Below, in pieces: positions 17,201 to 25,618 of a DNA stretch of 32,222 nucleotides (the first letter of the stretch is position 1; every line of letters begins with the position of its first letter). Below the pieces are notes generated by a model. The model had not been told where the DNA came from. It ran no database searches and saw nothing but the letters and a program-made list of their open reading frames with translations. This DNA comes from Clostridia bacterium. GTDB taxonomy: Bacteria; Bacillota; Clostridia; Oscillospirales; Acutalibacteraceae. The stretch covers positions 1 to 32,222 of the forward strand of contig JAFUQS010000070.1 in assembly GCA_017472225.1 (NCBI GenBank), in the 5' to 3' direction. Position numbers and translations under genes: made by a program.

Positions 17201-17802
17201 ACAACAAAGTAAGCGAACACATAAGCTAAAATACATGCCACCTGCAAAATTGCACAGGGTATGAAAATATATTTGAGGTTTTCTATATTGAAGGAAAAAT
17301 ACACTGCAAATGCCGATGTCCAGATGATGAGAGAAACAAAAATGCAACGGTAAACCATCCGCCACCAAAGCGAAGAAAAAATCGTGAGCACAATTGCCGC
17401 AGCAGGCACAGCATAAAGGAAAGCAAAGTGGGCATAAGCACTCCATGAATCAACATTTTTCATCACAAGGAAAATGACCGAGGCTATGAAAAAAACGCTC
17501 ACTGCAGTGATAATCGGAACGAAAAGCCTTGAAGGCTTCAGCCCGTCAGCAGTCGGCTTGACCTCCTTCAGGTCTAATTCCTTTCCGGGAGAAAGCATTT
17601 CATCAACAGAAACTCCGAAAAGCTCTGCAATTTTATAAACGGTGTAAGAATCGGGAACGCTCTCCCCTCTTTCCCATTTTGAAATTGCCTTGTCACTGTA
17701 ATTAAGCTGATAGCCGAGTTCACTCTGGGTCATGCCACGCTGTTTTCTTAAAGTGTTAAGCTTATTGCCGAAGTTCTTTTTGAAGTTGGTTTCATCCGTC
17801 AA
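17188..17802 (-). CDS. Membrane-bound XRE-type transcriptional regulator
   Basis: A 204-residue protein: a Cro/cI-type HTH at about 10-68 (M-T-Q-S-E-L-G-Y-Q-L-N-Y-S-D-K-A-I-S-K-W-E-R-G) followed by four predicted membrane helices (about 92-112, 125-142, 147-170, 178-200). The start is a TTG at 17802 with AGGTG 7 nt upstream; the next in-frame ATG would remove half the HTH. Many Firmicutes have such HTH-membrane fusions beside membrane stress genes. It is divergent from the DUF2975 operon, which it may control together with its own gene. What it senses is unknown. Confidence 0.85.
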   Translation of the reverse strand: MTDETNFKKNFGNKLNTLRKQRGMTQSELGYQLNYSDKAISKWERGESVPDSYTVYKIAELFGVSVDEMLSPGKELDLKEVKPTADGLKPSRLFVPIITAVSVFFIASVIFLVMKNVDSWSAYAHFAFLYAVPAAAIVLTIFSSLWWRMVYRCIFVSLIIWTSAFAVYFSFNIENLKYIFIPCAILQVACILAYVFAYFVVKKK

Positions 17803-17835
17803 GCTGCTTCACCTGCCCTTCTGTTGTTAAAAAAT

Positions 17836-17876
17836 CTGATTTCTATCAGTTTAACATATTTAAAGATTTTCTGCAA
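17836..17876 (-). promoter_or_regulatory. XRE regulator promoter with small palindrome on the -10 box
   Basis: On the minus strand TTGCAG (17876-17871), a 17-nt spacer and TAAACT (17853-17848). CTGAT-agaa-ATCAG (17836-17849) overlaps the -10 box and could be an autoregulatory operator for the XRE protein. Confidence 0.5.
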
Positions 17877-17953
17877 GAATGATTTTATTGACAGATATTT
17901 TTTCATATAATTTAAAAAACAGTAAAAAATTTTCGTTTTTCTTGATTTTTTTA

Positions 17954-17998
17954 TTGACAAACGATAAATACTGTGCTATATTGAGCCCATAAAGCACA
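17954..17998 (+). promoter_or_regulatory. Promoter of the DUF2975 operon with operator-like repeat
   Basis: TTGACA (17954-17959), a 17-nt spacer and TATATT (17977-17982). TGTGCT (17972-17977) and AGCACA (17993-17998) form an inverted repeat bracketing the -10 box and start site. A second TTGACA at about 17889 has no well-spaced -10. Confidence 0.7.
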
Positions 17999-18060
17999 AT
18001 AAATTATTTGTTTTTTATTCACGGCGGCTTATCACCGCAACAGTAAAGGAGGAAAAAATT

Positions 18061-18501
18061 ATGTACACATCAATCAAAAGCACAAAGCTCACCTTAATTG
18101 TTACATACATCTTCTACATTCTTCTTGTGTGGATGATGTTTGCCTGCTATCCCATTGCACAGTGGGTAATAGGCCCCGGACAGAGAGCTTCAACCCTCGC
18201 AGCAGTGATAGCCTTTTACAGTTGTTGTCCTGCGGCATGGGTAGCTCTTCTCGGTATCACAAAAATCCTTAAAAATGTGCTCAAGGATGAGGTTTTCACC
18301 CATGAAACAGTTAAAACGCTCCGTGTTCTTTCATGGTGCTGCGCCTTTGTTGCCCTCGTCAGCTTCATCACCTTCTTTTTCTATAAGCTGTTCATTGTCT
18401 TTTCCCTTGGTGCAGCACTCATGATGCTGATTCTTCGGGTGCTGAAGAATGTTATGGCAAGAGCAGTTGAAATCAAAGAAGAAAATGAGCTTACAATATA
18501 A
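18061..18501 (+). CDS. DUF2975 family membrane protein
   Basis: A 146-residue protein with four predicted membrane helices (about 10-32, 50-70, 88-110, 115-135). It matches the DUF2975 family in size, topology and context: members are usually followed, as here, by a small YozG-type HTH protein. Function is unknown; a membrane sensor or partner of the HTH protein is a common suggestion. AAAGGAGG lies before the ATG, and a strong promoter 80 bp upstream drives the operon. Confidence 0.8.
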   Translation: MYTSIKSTKLTLIVTYIFYILLVWMMFACYPIAQWVIGPGQRASTLAAVIAFYSCCPAAWVALLGITKILKNVLKDEVFTHETVKTLRVLSWCCAFVALVSFITFFFYKLFIVFSLGAALMMLILRVLKNVMARAVEIKEENELTI

Positions 18502-18515
18502 GGAGGGCGATAAAA

Positions 18516-18728
18516 ATGTCAATTATTGTCAACCTTGATGTTATGATGGCGAAAAGAAAAATTTCTTCAGGTGAGCTTGCCGATAAAATCGGTATCACTC
18601 AGGCAAATCTTTCAATTCTTAAAACCGGCAAAGCCAAGGCAGTGCGTTTTTCAACCCTTGAAGCAATCTGCAAGGCACTCGATTGTCAGCCCGGTGATAT
18701 CCTTGAATTCCGTGATGAGGAGGATTAA
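18516..18728 (+). CDS. Small YozG-like HTH transcriptional regulator
   Basis: A 70-residue protein that is almost only a Cro/cI-type HTH: I-S-S-G-E-L-A-D-K-I-G-I-T-Q-A-N-L-S-I-L-K-T-G (about 16-38) and the tail C-Q-P-G-D-I-L-E-F typical of the YozG group. It follows the DUF2975 gene by 14 bp with its own AAGGAGG, and its last codons contain the ribosome site of the next gene. It probably regulates this operon, perhaps via the TGTGCT/AGCACA repeat. Confidence 0.88.
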   Translation: MSIIVNLDVMMAKRKISSGELADKIGITQANLSILKTGKAKAVRFSTLEAICKALDCQPGDILEFRDEED

Positions 18729-18731
18729 ATT

Positions 18732-20777
18732 ATGTATGGCGAAAAACAGATTATAAACCCCGGTGGCATAAACGAATCCGATAAGCTGCAGGAGGATATA
18801 CCTGTCGCTCCCCTGACCCCCGACAAAAAAATTATCAGAACAGATATTGCTGACCTTTTGGCGCCGTTCATAAGCTTTGCTGCACTGCTTGGTATTGTTA
18901 CCTTTGTGTTTTACAATATCGGCTTCGGTGTTACGGCAACTTATCTCGGCTTTTTAACCTTCACCACCTTTTATATTGTGACAAAACACAAAAAATTCCC
19001 CGTGAAGGCTATTTTTCCGCTTTGCCTTTGCATTATAACAGCTCTTTGCTACAGCCTTCGTTATATTGACACATTCTCACTCACAATTCCTTTTCTTTTC
19101 TACCTTTCGGGACTTTTTTGCATGAGCCTGACAGATACTGCAGGCTCGGAATTTAACAGCTACATCAGTCTTTATAATCAGCTTAAGGCTTCGCTTTTTC
19201 TGCCGATAGCAAAGCTGTTCGTTCCCCTTACGAGCCTTTGGAAGAACCGAAAAAGATTTGGCAAAAGCAAAAAGCATCCCGGTATTTTAATCGGTATTAT
19301 TTGCGGTATTCCTGTGTTCATTATTGTGGCGAAGCTTCTTACAGAAGGTGATGCCGCATTCAGTGGAGTTATGAATGGATTTCTAAGCAAGTTCTCTGAG
19401 CTTGTTGAAAAAATATTCAGCGATGTTGCCGATGCTCATGATCCGATTATAATACTGATAGCTTTGATTTTCACCCCATGGGTTGTGTCAACAATTTTTG
19501 CATTCCGTCACGGTATTGTTACAGAAAAGCTTGAAAAAGACAGAACAGAAGAAGCGGTGAAAAGCTTACGCTTTGTTTCCGGCTGTATTCTCGGCGGATT
19601 TTACGGTGTGGTTTCGATTTGCTATGTGCTTTATCTTGTGTCACAGTTTTCTTATCTTTTCGGTGCATTTTCAGGTGAAGTTCCCCTTGGCATAAGTATC
19701 AGCATATCGGAATATGCAAGGCGGGGCTTTTTTGAAATGAGTGCAGTTGCAGTTATAAATCTTTGCCTTATCGGTGCAGGTACCATTCTTTCAAAAAGAG
19801 ATGAAAAGAATAAGCTTCCGGGAATTTTCAAAGCCTTTTCTGTGTTCTTCTGCATTTTCACAATATTGCTTATCGTTACTGCTATGAGCAAAATGGGGCT
19901 TTATATCACAGAATTGGGACTGACACAAAAGAGAATTCTTGTTTCGGTTGCAGATATAATTCTTCTTGTCACATTCATTTGTGTGCTGATTAAAATTTTC
20001 AAGGGAAATTTCCCCTATATGAAAATAATTATGTATACGGCACTGTCCCTTGTGACTCTTTATTTTGTTGTCTCCCCTGAAACGATGATAAGCCACTTTA
20101 ACACGTGGGCTTACCTTTCGGGTTATCACAAAACAATTGATATGTATACCTTACAATTTGAAGACGATTACCAATCGGCAATGGCTTTTGACAAGCTAAC
20201 TCAAAGCAAAAATGAGGTGGTTGCCGCAAGTGCAAAAAATGAGCTGTATGAAATTTACAATATGTATGCATATGATATTGAACATGGCAACTCCTTCTCT
20301 GACTTAAGCTCGGTTAAGCTTGTTAAGTTCTTAAAGGAAAACGAAGCAAAAATCAAGGAATATTCTATCTTCAGCTATTATGATGTTTATTATAAATATG
20401 ACCTTAATAAATTGACAGCTCTCACCGAACGAAACGGCGGTCTTATTGAAATTGAAAAGGTAAATTTAACTTTCTCAATTAACACAGAAAAAGAAATCGA
20501 CGAGCTTTATATCACAAATAATTATTGCACTCAGCTTCTTGATAATTTCAACGGAATGAAATCGTTCACCTTCGAATGGGAGTATTCCACAAGCAAATAC
20601 GAGGTTTTTGCCGATGTGGAAATTGAATACGGCGGACAAATATACTATAAGAAGATTTTCTTGCCCGATTATTCGGGATATGCATCTCCTGAAAATTCAA
20701 CCTATATCCAAAATAACACCTTCAGCTTCGAGCTTCGTGACAGTAAAGACGGTGAATTTGTGATAGCAGAGGTTTAA
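18732..20777 (+). CDS. Large DUF4153/DUF4173-type membrane protein
   Basis: A 681-residue protein with about 11-12 membrane helices in its first 450 residues and a soluble C-terminal half (about 460-681) rich in acidic and aromatic residues. The segment S-Y-L-F-G-A-F-S-G and the following E-Y-A-R-R-G-F-F-E are the signature of the DUF4173 region. Function is unknown. It starts 3 bp after the HTH gene, so translation may be coupled. The C-terminal domain looks like an outward-facing, beta-rich region, by analogy only. Co-transcription with DUF2975 and the HTH protein is expected. Confidence 0.8.
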   Translation: MYGEKQIINPGGINESDKLQEDIPVAPLTPDKKIIRTDIADLLAPFISFAALLGIVTFVFYNIGFGVTATYLGFLTFTTFYIVTKHKKFPVKAIFPLCLCIITALCYSLRYIDTFSLTIPFLFYLSGLFCMSLTDTAGSEFNSYISLYNQLKASLFLPIAKLFVPLTSLWKNRKRFGKSKKHPGILIGIICGIPVFIIVAKLLTEGDAAFSGVMNGFLSKFSELVEKIFSDVADAHDPIIILIALIFTPWVVSTIFAFRHGIVTEKLEKDRTEEAVKSLRFVSGCILGGFYGVVSICYVLYLVSQFSYLFGAFSGEVPLGISISISEYARRGFFEMSAVAVINLCLIGAGTILSKRDEKNKLPGIFKAFSVFFCIFTILLIVTAMSKMGLYITELGLTQKRILVSVADIILLVTFICVLIKIFKGNFPYMKIIMYTALSLVTLYFVVSPETMISHFNTWAYLSGYHKTIDMYTLQFEDDYQSAMAFDKLTQSKNEVVAASAKNELYEIYNMYAYDIEHGNSFSDLSSVKLVKFLKENEAKIKEYSIFSYYDVYYKYDLNKLTALTERNGGLIEIEKVNLTFSINTEKEIDELYITNNYCTQLLDNFNGMKSFTFEWEYSTSKYEVFADVEIEYGGQIYYKKIFLPDYSGYASPENSTYIQNNTFSFELRDSKDGEFVIAEV

Positions 20778-20789
20778 GGAGATACGCAT

Positions 20790-21113
20790 ATGAACAACAA
20801 AAAATACAAAGCCTTCTCTTTATTAAGCTTAATCGTAACATCAATATACTGCATTTTGAATGTGTGGTCCTGTCTTTCTCTTCGCTTTGGCATATTAAGC
20901 AGTCCCATTTTGGAAATTGTACTTCCGCTTGATGTTTACACCTGGCATGTATACGGATTGTTTGCTGTATTTTCTTTGATAATAAAATTTATTATGGTAA
21001 TTAAGAACCGAAAATCAATCAACAGTCTGTTTTTAACAGATTTAATACTTCACTTTGCATTCTCTTCAGTGAGTCTGTTTATGATATATGATATATTTTT
21101 AATTACCTATTAG
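20790..21113 (+). CDS. Small hypothetical membrane protein
   Basis: A 107-residue protein with three predicted helices (about 10-30, 45-68, 82-105), 12 bp after the DUF4173 gene and preceded by AAGGAG. I do not recognise a family. It is probably the last gene of the DUF2975 operon. No terminator with a U-tract follows before the next gene. Confidence 0.65.
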   Translation: MNNKKYKAFSLLSLIVTSIYCILNVWSCLSLRFGILSSPILEIVLPLDVYTWHVYGLFAVFSLIIKFIMVIKNRKSINSLFLTDLILHFAFSSVSLFMIYDIFLITY

Positions 21114-21155
21114 ATGGAAATACATTATGATACGAATCTGAAAAAAGTAAAATAA

Positions 21156-21195
21156 AACCTTCACTTTCGGGAATGATAAAACCGAGGTGAAGGTT
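21156..21195 (+). promoter_or_regulatory. Hairpin that buries the ribosome site of the SleB-like gene
   Basis: AACCTTCAC (21156-21164) pairs perfectly with GTGAAGGTT (21187-21195), and TCGG (21167-21170) with CCGA (21182-21185), around an 11-nt loop. The 3' arm contains the GAGGTGAAGG ribosome site and ends directly at the ATG (21196). Translation should be low unless the stem opens. No U-tract follows, so it is not a terminator. Confidence 0.6.
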
Positions 21196-21891
21196 ATGTT
21201 TTTGATTAAAACAAAAAATATGCGAAAATTAAAAGCTTTCCTGTCTTTATGCCTTGTTTTTGTGCTGCTCATTGCAACGGTTCAGATTGCTTATCATGAC
21301 AACAGTATTGAAGCACTTTCAAAGCTCGGCTCAAGAGGTAACGAAGTGAGGAAAATTCAACAAAAGCTTAAAAGTCTCGGCTACTATAACGGCTCCGTTG
21401 ACGGGATTTACGGCACAGGTACGCAAAAAGCAGTGAGGGCTTTTCAGAAAAACTGCGGAATTACTGCCGACGGCATAGCAGGTCCGAAAACGCTGAAATT
21501 TCTGGGACTTTCCGGCAGTACTTCTTCAGGCGGATATTCGGGCAGTGATGTGACATTACTTGCAAAGCTCATTGCCGCAGAAGCCCGTGGCGAAAGCTAT
21601 AAGGGTCAGGTTGCCGTCGGTGCAGTTGTTCTTAACCGTGTTGACCACCCATCCTTTCCTGACACAATTGCCGGTGTGATTTATCAGAAGGGTGCTTTTT
21701 CCTGTGTCAATGACAGCAATTGGAATGTTGCCCCCAACTCAACATCAATGAAAGCGGCACAGGACTGCATCAACGGTTGGGACCCGAGCGGCGGTGCTAT
21801 TTATTATTACAATCCTTCAAAAACCTCGAACAGCTTTATGCATTCGAGACCGACAATCACTGTTATAGGAAGGCATTATTTCTGCAAATGA
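21196..21891 (+). CDS. Cell-wall hydrolase, SleB-like (peptidoglycan-binding plus Hydrolase_2)
   Basis: A 231-residue exported protein: signal/anchor helix (about 12-32), a PG_binding_1 domain (about 44-104, L-K-S-L-G-Y-Y-N-G-S-V-D-G-I-Y-G), a Ser/Gly linker, and a Hydrolase_2/SleB domain (about 118-231) with the putative catalytic Glu129 in A-A-E-A-R-G-E. The family includes spore-cortex lytic transglycosylases and their vegetative relatives. The ATG at 21196 is chosen over a GTG three codons earlier because GAGG lies 8 nt before it. Spore cortex lysis would suggest a spore-former, but without SleL or YpeB beside it a general wall role is equally possible. Confidence 0.88.
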   Translation: MFLIKTKNMRKLKAFLSLCLVFVLLIATVQIAYHDNSIEALSKLGSRGNEVRKIQQKLKSLGYYNGSVDGIYGTGTQKAVRAFQKNCGITADGIAGPKTLKFLGLSGSTSSGGYSGSDVTLLAKLIAAEARGESYKGQVAVGAVVLNRVDHPSFPDTIAGVIYQKGAFSCVNDSNWNVAPNSTSMKAAQDCINGWDPSGGAIYYYNPSKTSNSFMHSRPTITVIGRHYFCK

Positions 21892-21903
21892 AAAACAGGG
21901 TGT

Positions 21904-21948
21904 AAAAAATGAGCTGTAAAAAAACCTGAGTTTTTTACAGCTCTTTTT
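21904..21948. terminator. Bidirectional terminator after the SleB-like gene
   Basis: GAGCTGTAAAAAA (21911-21923) pairs with TTTTTTACAGCTC (21931-21943), followed by T5; on the minus strand ATTTTTT follows, serving the metallophosphoesterase gene. The stem is identical to that at 23754-23789. Confidence 0.85.
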
Positions 21949-21961
21949 CAGTTTACATCAT

Positions 21962-23647
21962 TTAAAAAGGTAAGAAAGCAAAGAGTGTTCTTACTGTAGT
22001 GAAAAGCATTTCAAAAAATGCAACAAGCTTTTCCCAGAAGCTGAGCTCCTTTTCTTCCTCCTTAAGCTCGTCATAGCCGGGAAGAGTTGCGTCCTTATCA
22101 GCAGGAGCATCGTCAACGGTAAATTCAACAATTAAGGGAAGAATTGCAGTTGTAACAAGAATTTCAATACCCTCAAAGCGTTTCAGACCGTCGCCTGCAT
22201 AAGTGAGGAAATCAACAGGAATTGTAACACCTGTCAGGCTTGTGAGGAAAGAAAGCACCTTTGCATATTCTTCTGCTGTGACATCCTCAAGTGAATAGCT
22301 GAGAACTGCAGCAAGACCTCTTGTTAAAGCGATAACTTCATCCGAATATGCAGGGAAGTTTTCATCACCGATATTGTGAGCCTGATACAATGCAACTGCA
22401 AGGTCAATCATGCTCTTATAATCAGTATCGGGAATTATTGTGTCATACTTTGCAACAATTGACTCAATGCTCTTACCGGCTTCGGTTTCATCCTCTTTTT
22501 CAAGAGGCATATTGAGAGCTTCGTTGAGCTTTCCGCCAACCTTGTCAATGATTGCATTCATCTCTTCATCTTCAAGTTTCAGAAGCTTCTTGAGAGTCGC
22601 AGGCTTTGTATAGCTGTTGAAAAGGATCTCACAGCTGAGATTGGTTGTTTGTTTTGTGTATTCAAGGAAATTGCTTTCTGCAAGAGCAAGTGCATTTTCA
22701 CTGATTCCTTCGGGAAGGATTGAAGTGTCAATTGCATCAACGCTTCTTGTTTCGATTTTAACCTCATCGCCAAAGGTAACAACTCTGTAAGGGCACATAT
22801 AACCATCAAGAGTTGCAGTTACAGCGTCATAAATTACAGTGCCGTCTTCGGCAGTGTAGGACTTGATATCATGGTCATGGGTATGACCTGTGAAGATATA
22901 CTTTGCGCCTGCTTTTGCAAGAGCATCTGCAAGAGGAAGCTCTTCGCTGTTGACAATTGCGCCGGAATGAATTTTTGTTCCGAGAACAAAGTGCTCAAGA
23001 AGGTTATGGTGCATCATTGCAACAAGCTTTTTGCCGTCTTCCTTTGCCTTTTCACCCTGCTCGGCAATCCACTGTATTCTTTCGGTTGTCATACCGTGGG
23101 GGCTTTCACCGGGGTCGCATGAGTCAATTGCAAGAAGTCTGTAATCATCATTGAGATCAACTGTATAGGAAGCTGAAAGTGTATCCTTTGCAAGTGCCTC
23201 AGCATAACCGAATTCAGCATAAATTGTTCTGAATTCATCAACAGTAGTTTTATAAAGGTCATGGTTGCCGGGAACAACATATACCTGCTTTTTTGCCGTT
23301 GCTTCAAATTCCCTGAGCAACGCTGCAAAAATCATATTTTCTTCTATTGTACCAAGCTCTGTAAGGTCACCGGGAAGGATGACAACATCAGATTCATTGG
23401 TTGCTGCCTTTTCAAGGAATGCCTTGATAATTGCAACAGATTCATTAACCATTCTGCCTGAAGAACCGATGTGAGAAAAATCCTCACTGATATTGTTACG
23501 TTTTGTAACAGTTGTTGAAGCCTTAAGATTATAGTGCAGGTCATTTGCAACCGTGATTGTAAGCTCTGCACTTTCAGCAGAAGCTGTTACGGCAAACATA
23601 CCGAACACCATAATTAAAGTGAGAAGAACCGATATAACTTTTTTCAT
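21962..23647 (-). CDS. Secreted calcineurin-like metallophosphoesterase
   Basis: A 561-residue exported phosphoesterase. The signal peptide runs to about residue 24 (A-S-A before the cleavage site). The five metal-binding blocks are in order: N-D-L-H, G-D-L-T-E-L-G, G-N-H-D-L-Y, M-H-H-N-L and G-H-T-H-D-H-D, so a two-metal phosphoesterase site is complete. The C-terminal half (about 300-530) is helical, without a recognised domain, and the last 28 residues are hydrophobic, which could attach it to the membrane. The substrate (nucleotide, phosphodiester or teichoic-type polymer) cannot be read. AGGAGGG precedes the ATG, and a TTGACA-17-TAAAAT promoter lies just upstream. Confidence 0.88.
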   Translation of the reverse strand: MKKVISVLLTLIMVFGMFAVTASAESAELTITVANDLHYNLKASTTVTKRNNISEDFSHIGSSGRMVNESVAIIKAFLEKAATNESDVVILPGDLTELGTIEENMIFAALLREFEATAKKQVYVVPGNHDLYKTTVDEFRTIYAEFGYAEALAKDTLSASYTVDLNDDYRLLAIDSCDPGESPHGMTTERIQWIAEQGEKAKEDGKKLVAMMHHNLLEHFVLGTKIHSGAIVNSEELPLADALAKAGAKYIFTGHTHDHDIKSYTAEDGTVIYDAVTATLDGYMCPYRVVTFGDEVKIETRSVDAIDTSILPEGISENALALAESNFLEYTKQTTNLSCEILFNSYTKPATLKKLLKLEDEEMNAIIDKVGGKLNEALNMPLEKEDETEAGKSIESIVAKYDTIIPDTDYKSMIDLAVALYQAHNIGDENFPAYSDEVIALTRGLAAVLSYSLEDVTAEEYAKVLSFLTSLTGVTIPVDFLTYAGDGLKRFEGIEILVTTAILPLIVEFTVDDAPADKDATLPGYDELKEEEKELSFWEKLVAFFEMLFTTVRTLFAFLPF

Positions 23648-23680
23648 TAAATAATCCCTCCTGAAATAATATTATATTTT

Positions 23681-23709
23681 ATTTTAACAATTATTTTCTT
23701 TTCTGTCAA
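23681..23709 (-). promoter_or_regulatory. Promoter of the metallophosphoesterase gene
   Basis: On the minus strand TTGACA (23709-23704), a 17-nt spacer and TAAAAT (23686-23681), about 35 bp before the start codon. Confidence 0.65.
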
Positions 23710-23750
23710 TAAAAAACTGTGAATTATATTATTTATTTATAGTAATACAC

Positions 23751-23789
23751 AAAACGAGCTGTAAAAAACTTTGGTTTTTTACAGCTCGT
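23751..23789 (-). terminator. Terminator of the GH3-family gene
   Basis: A perfect 15-bp stem, ACGAGCTGTAAAAAA (23754-23768) with its complement (23775-23789), 6-nt loop, followed on the minus strand by TTTG. Its core matches the terminator at 21904-21948. Confidence 0.75.
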
Positions 23790-23804
23790 TTATCTTAAGC
23801 TTAA

Positions 23805-25475
23805 TTATTCATCAATATGTGCGAAGAAGAATTCTTTTCTTTCATCGGTGTTGATAACGGTAACCGGCTTAATCTGATTGAGGATTCTGCCCTGCTTTTT
23901 GAGCATATCCTTGTAATCATTATATGTATCCTTCTTGAGTAAGGTAACCTTTGCGGGACCGATCATACCCCAACGACGGTACTTGAAGTACTTTTCGTTA
24001 CTTTCGCTGAGCCACTTATCAAGACTTGCTTCAATTTCAGGAAGCTTATCCTTGGAAATTTCGCCTTCCGGCTCAACAAACATTACATAGCGTACGGGAT
24101 CGCTCTGAAGGTCATCATAGAAGCTGTAGCCCTTGAAGGAAACACCCATTTCCTCCTGAACCTTCTGGGCTGCCCAGTCAACCATCTGAGTAGTTGTCTT
24201 TTCGTTTGCGATGTTCATTGCAAGATTATTTCTGTAAAGGAATTCAATCTTCGGGGTCTTGTTATAGAAGCCTGTTACACGAACAACGTCTTCAATCTGA
24301 TAACGGTAAAGACCTGAGAAGTTTGTAACAACAAGCTCATAATCCTTGCCCACTTCAACCTCACCGATTGTGAGAGGTCTTTCACATTCGGGATCATCAA
24401 CGGGAATAAATTCAAAGAAGATTGAACGGGGAAGAAGAACTGCATCGTTTACATCAAGCTCAACGGGCATTGCCATGTAGCCTTCTGCTGCTGCATAACC
24501 CATGTTATGAATGGGAGCATCACCGATATGCTTACGAAGCTTCTGAACATAGAACTTAAGGTTTGAACCAACCATACCGTAAGACCATACGAAATCAGGC
24601 CAGATTCTCTTTGCGATGGGGTCATCAAAGCCCTTTTCACATTCTCTGCGGATTTCAGCAGCTCTTTTGGGCATGGGCTTGAACTTCTTTTCCCACTTTG
24701 CACGAAGCTCCGGCGGACATTTAACGCTCGGATCAATTGTGCCCATTTCGATATCCTTGCACATCATTTCCCAATTTGCTTCAAGATAGTCAAACATACC
24801 TGTAAGGAGTGTTACAACCATTGAGCCGAGGAAGGTAACATCACGGCGCTGAAGAGCAAAACGAAGATGGAAATATGTTGAATCAACTGCATCCTCATTT
24901 TCGGGATACATGAAATCATTGGGAGTTGTCATGAAGAACTTTGAAATAGGCTTAAGGTATGTGAAGGGAACCTGACCTGCACCGTTACCCATCTTGCCGT
25001 CCTTCATTTTGTGTCCTGTGAGAATAATTGCAACGGGACCTATCTGCTTCGGGAACTTTCTTCCATGCTTTTCAAACCAGATTTTTGCACAGGCGGGAGT
25101 TGCAGCAAAGCCCATGGACTGCATATTGAAAAGTGCCTTTGCAGACTGAGGAAGCACCTTAGGCTTACCGACTGAACCTGAAGATGTGCAATATCTTACG
25201 CACTTTCTTGCCATCATAAGATTCTTTTCGCCATTGAGCATACGGTCTACATAATCTGAATATGTATCATAGGTTGAAAGGGGCACGATTCTCTGGAACT
25301 CTTCAACAGAGTGAACATCCTTGAAGCCGATTTTTTTACCGTATTCAGTGTCCTTATTTTCATCCATAATCTGAAGAAGGATTTTTTCCTGAGTTTCAAC
25401 AGGAACAGATGTGAAATGGTTAACGCCCTTGAAAACTATTTCACCAAGCTTTACGCCGATATCTGACATTGCCAT
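23805..25475 (-). CDS. GH3 auxin-responsive-promoter family acyl-adenylating enzyme
   Basis: A 556-residue protein of the GH3 family, known in plants for joining auxin or jasmonate to amino acids via acyl-adenylates. The ATP motifs are present in bacterial form: C-T-S-S-G-S-V-G-K-P-K (96-106), G-Y-A-A-A-E-G near 340, and Y-R-Y-Q-I-E-D-V-V-R-V-T-G-F near 410, followed by a C-terminal domain. No signal peptide is present, so it is cytoplasmic. GAGG stands 8 nt before the ATG. It is monocistronic with its own promoter and terminator. The acid and the amine partner are unknown; bacterial members are common in Clostridia and Bacteroidetes but little studied as far as I know. Confidence 0.9.
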   Translation of the reverse strand: MAMSDIGVKLGEIVFKGVNHFTSVPVETQEKILLQIMDENKDTEYGKKIGFKDVHSVEEFQRIVPLSTYDTYSDYVDRMLNGEKNLMMARKCVRYCTSSGSVGKPKVLPQSAKALFNMQSMGFAATPACAKIWFEKHGRKFPKQIGPVAIILTGHKMKDGKMGNGAGQVPFTYLKPISKFFMTTPNDFMYPENEDAVDSTYFHLRFALQRRDVTFLGSMVVTLLTGMFDYLEANWEMMCKDIEMGTIDPSVKCPPELRAKWEKKFKPMPKRAAEIRRECEKGFDDPIAKRIWPDFVWSYGMVGSNLKFYVQKLRKHIGDAPIHNMGYAAAEGYMAMPVELDVNDAVLLPRSIFFEFIPVDDPECERPLTIGEVEVGKDYELVVTNFSGLYRYQIEDVVRVTGFYNKTPKIEFLYRNNLAMNIANEKTTTQMVDWAAQKVQEEMGVSFKGYSFYDDLQSDPVRYVMFVEPEGEISKDKLPEIEASLDKWLSESNEKYFKYRRWGMIGPAKVTLLKKDTYNDYKDMLKKQGRILNQIKPVTVINTDERKEFFFAHIDE

Positions 25476-25549
25476 TGGTATTACCTCTTTTCTTTAGTTT
25501 GTTTATATTTTTGCCGAAGTTTTTCTATCCTCGCACAACACACTATGTT

Positions 25550-25596
25550 ATATTATCATTTTTACAATATATTTGTCAATGAATTGTTAAACAATT
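25550..25596 (-). promoter_or_regulatory. Promoter of the GH3-family gene with upstream palindrome
   Basis: On the minus strand TTGACA (25579-25574), an 18-nt spacer and TAATAT (25555-25550). A near-perfect palindrome AATTGTT/AACAATT (25582-25596) adjoins the -35 box and may be an operator, or part of the 3' end of the gene upstream. Confidence 0.5.
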
Positions 25597-25618
25597 GTGC
25601 AAAAGTCGTTTTTATTGT

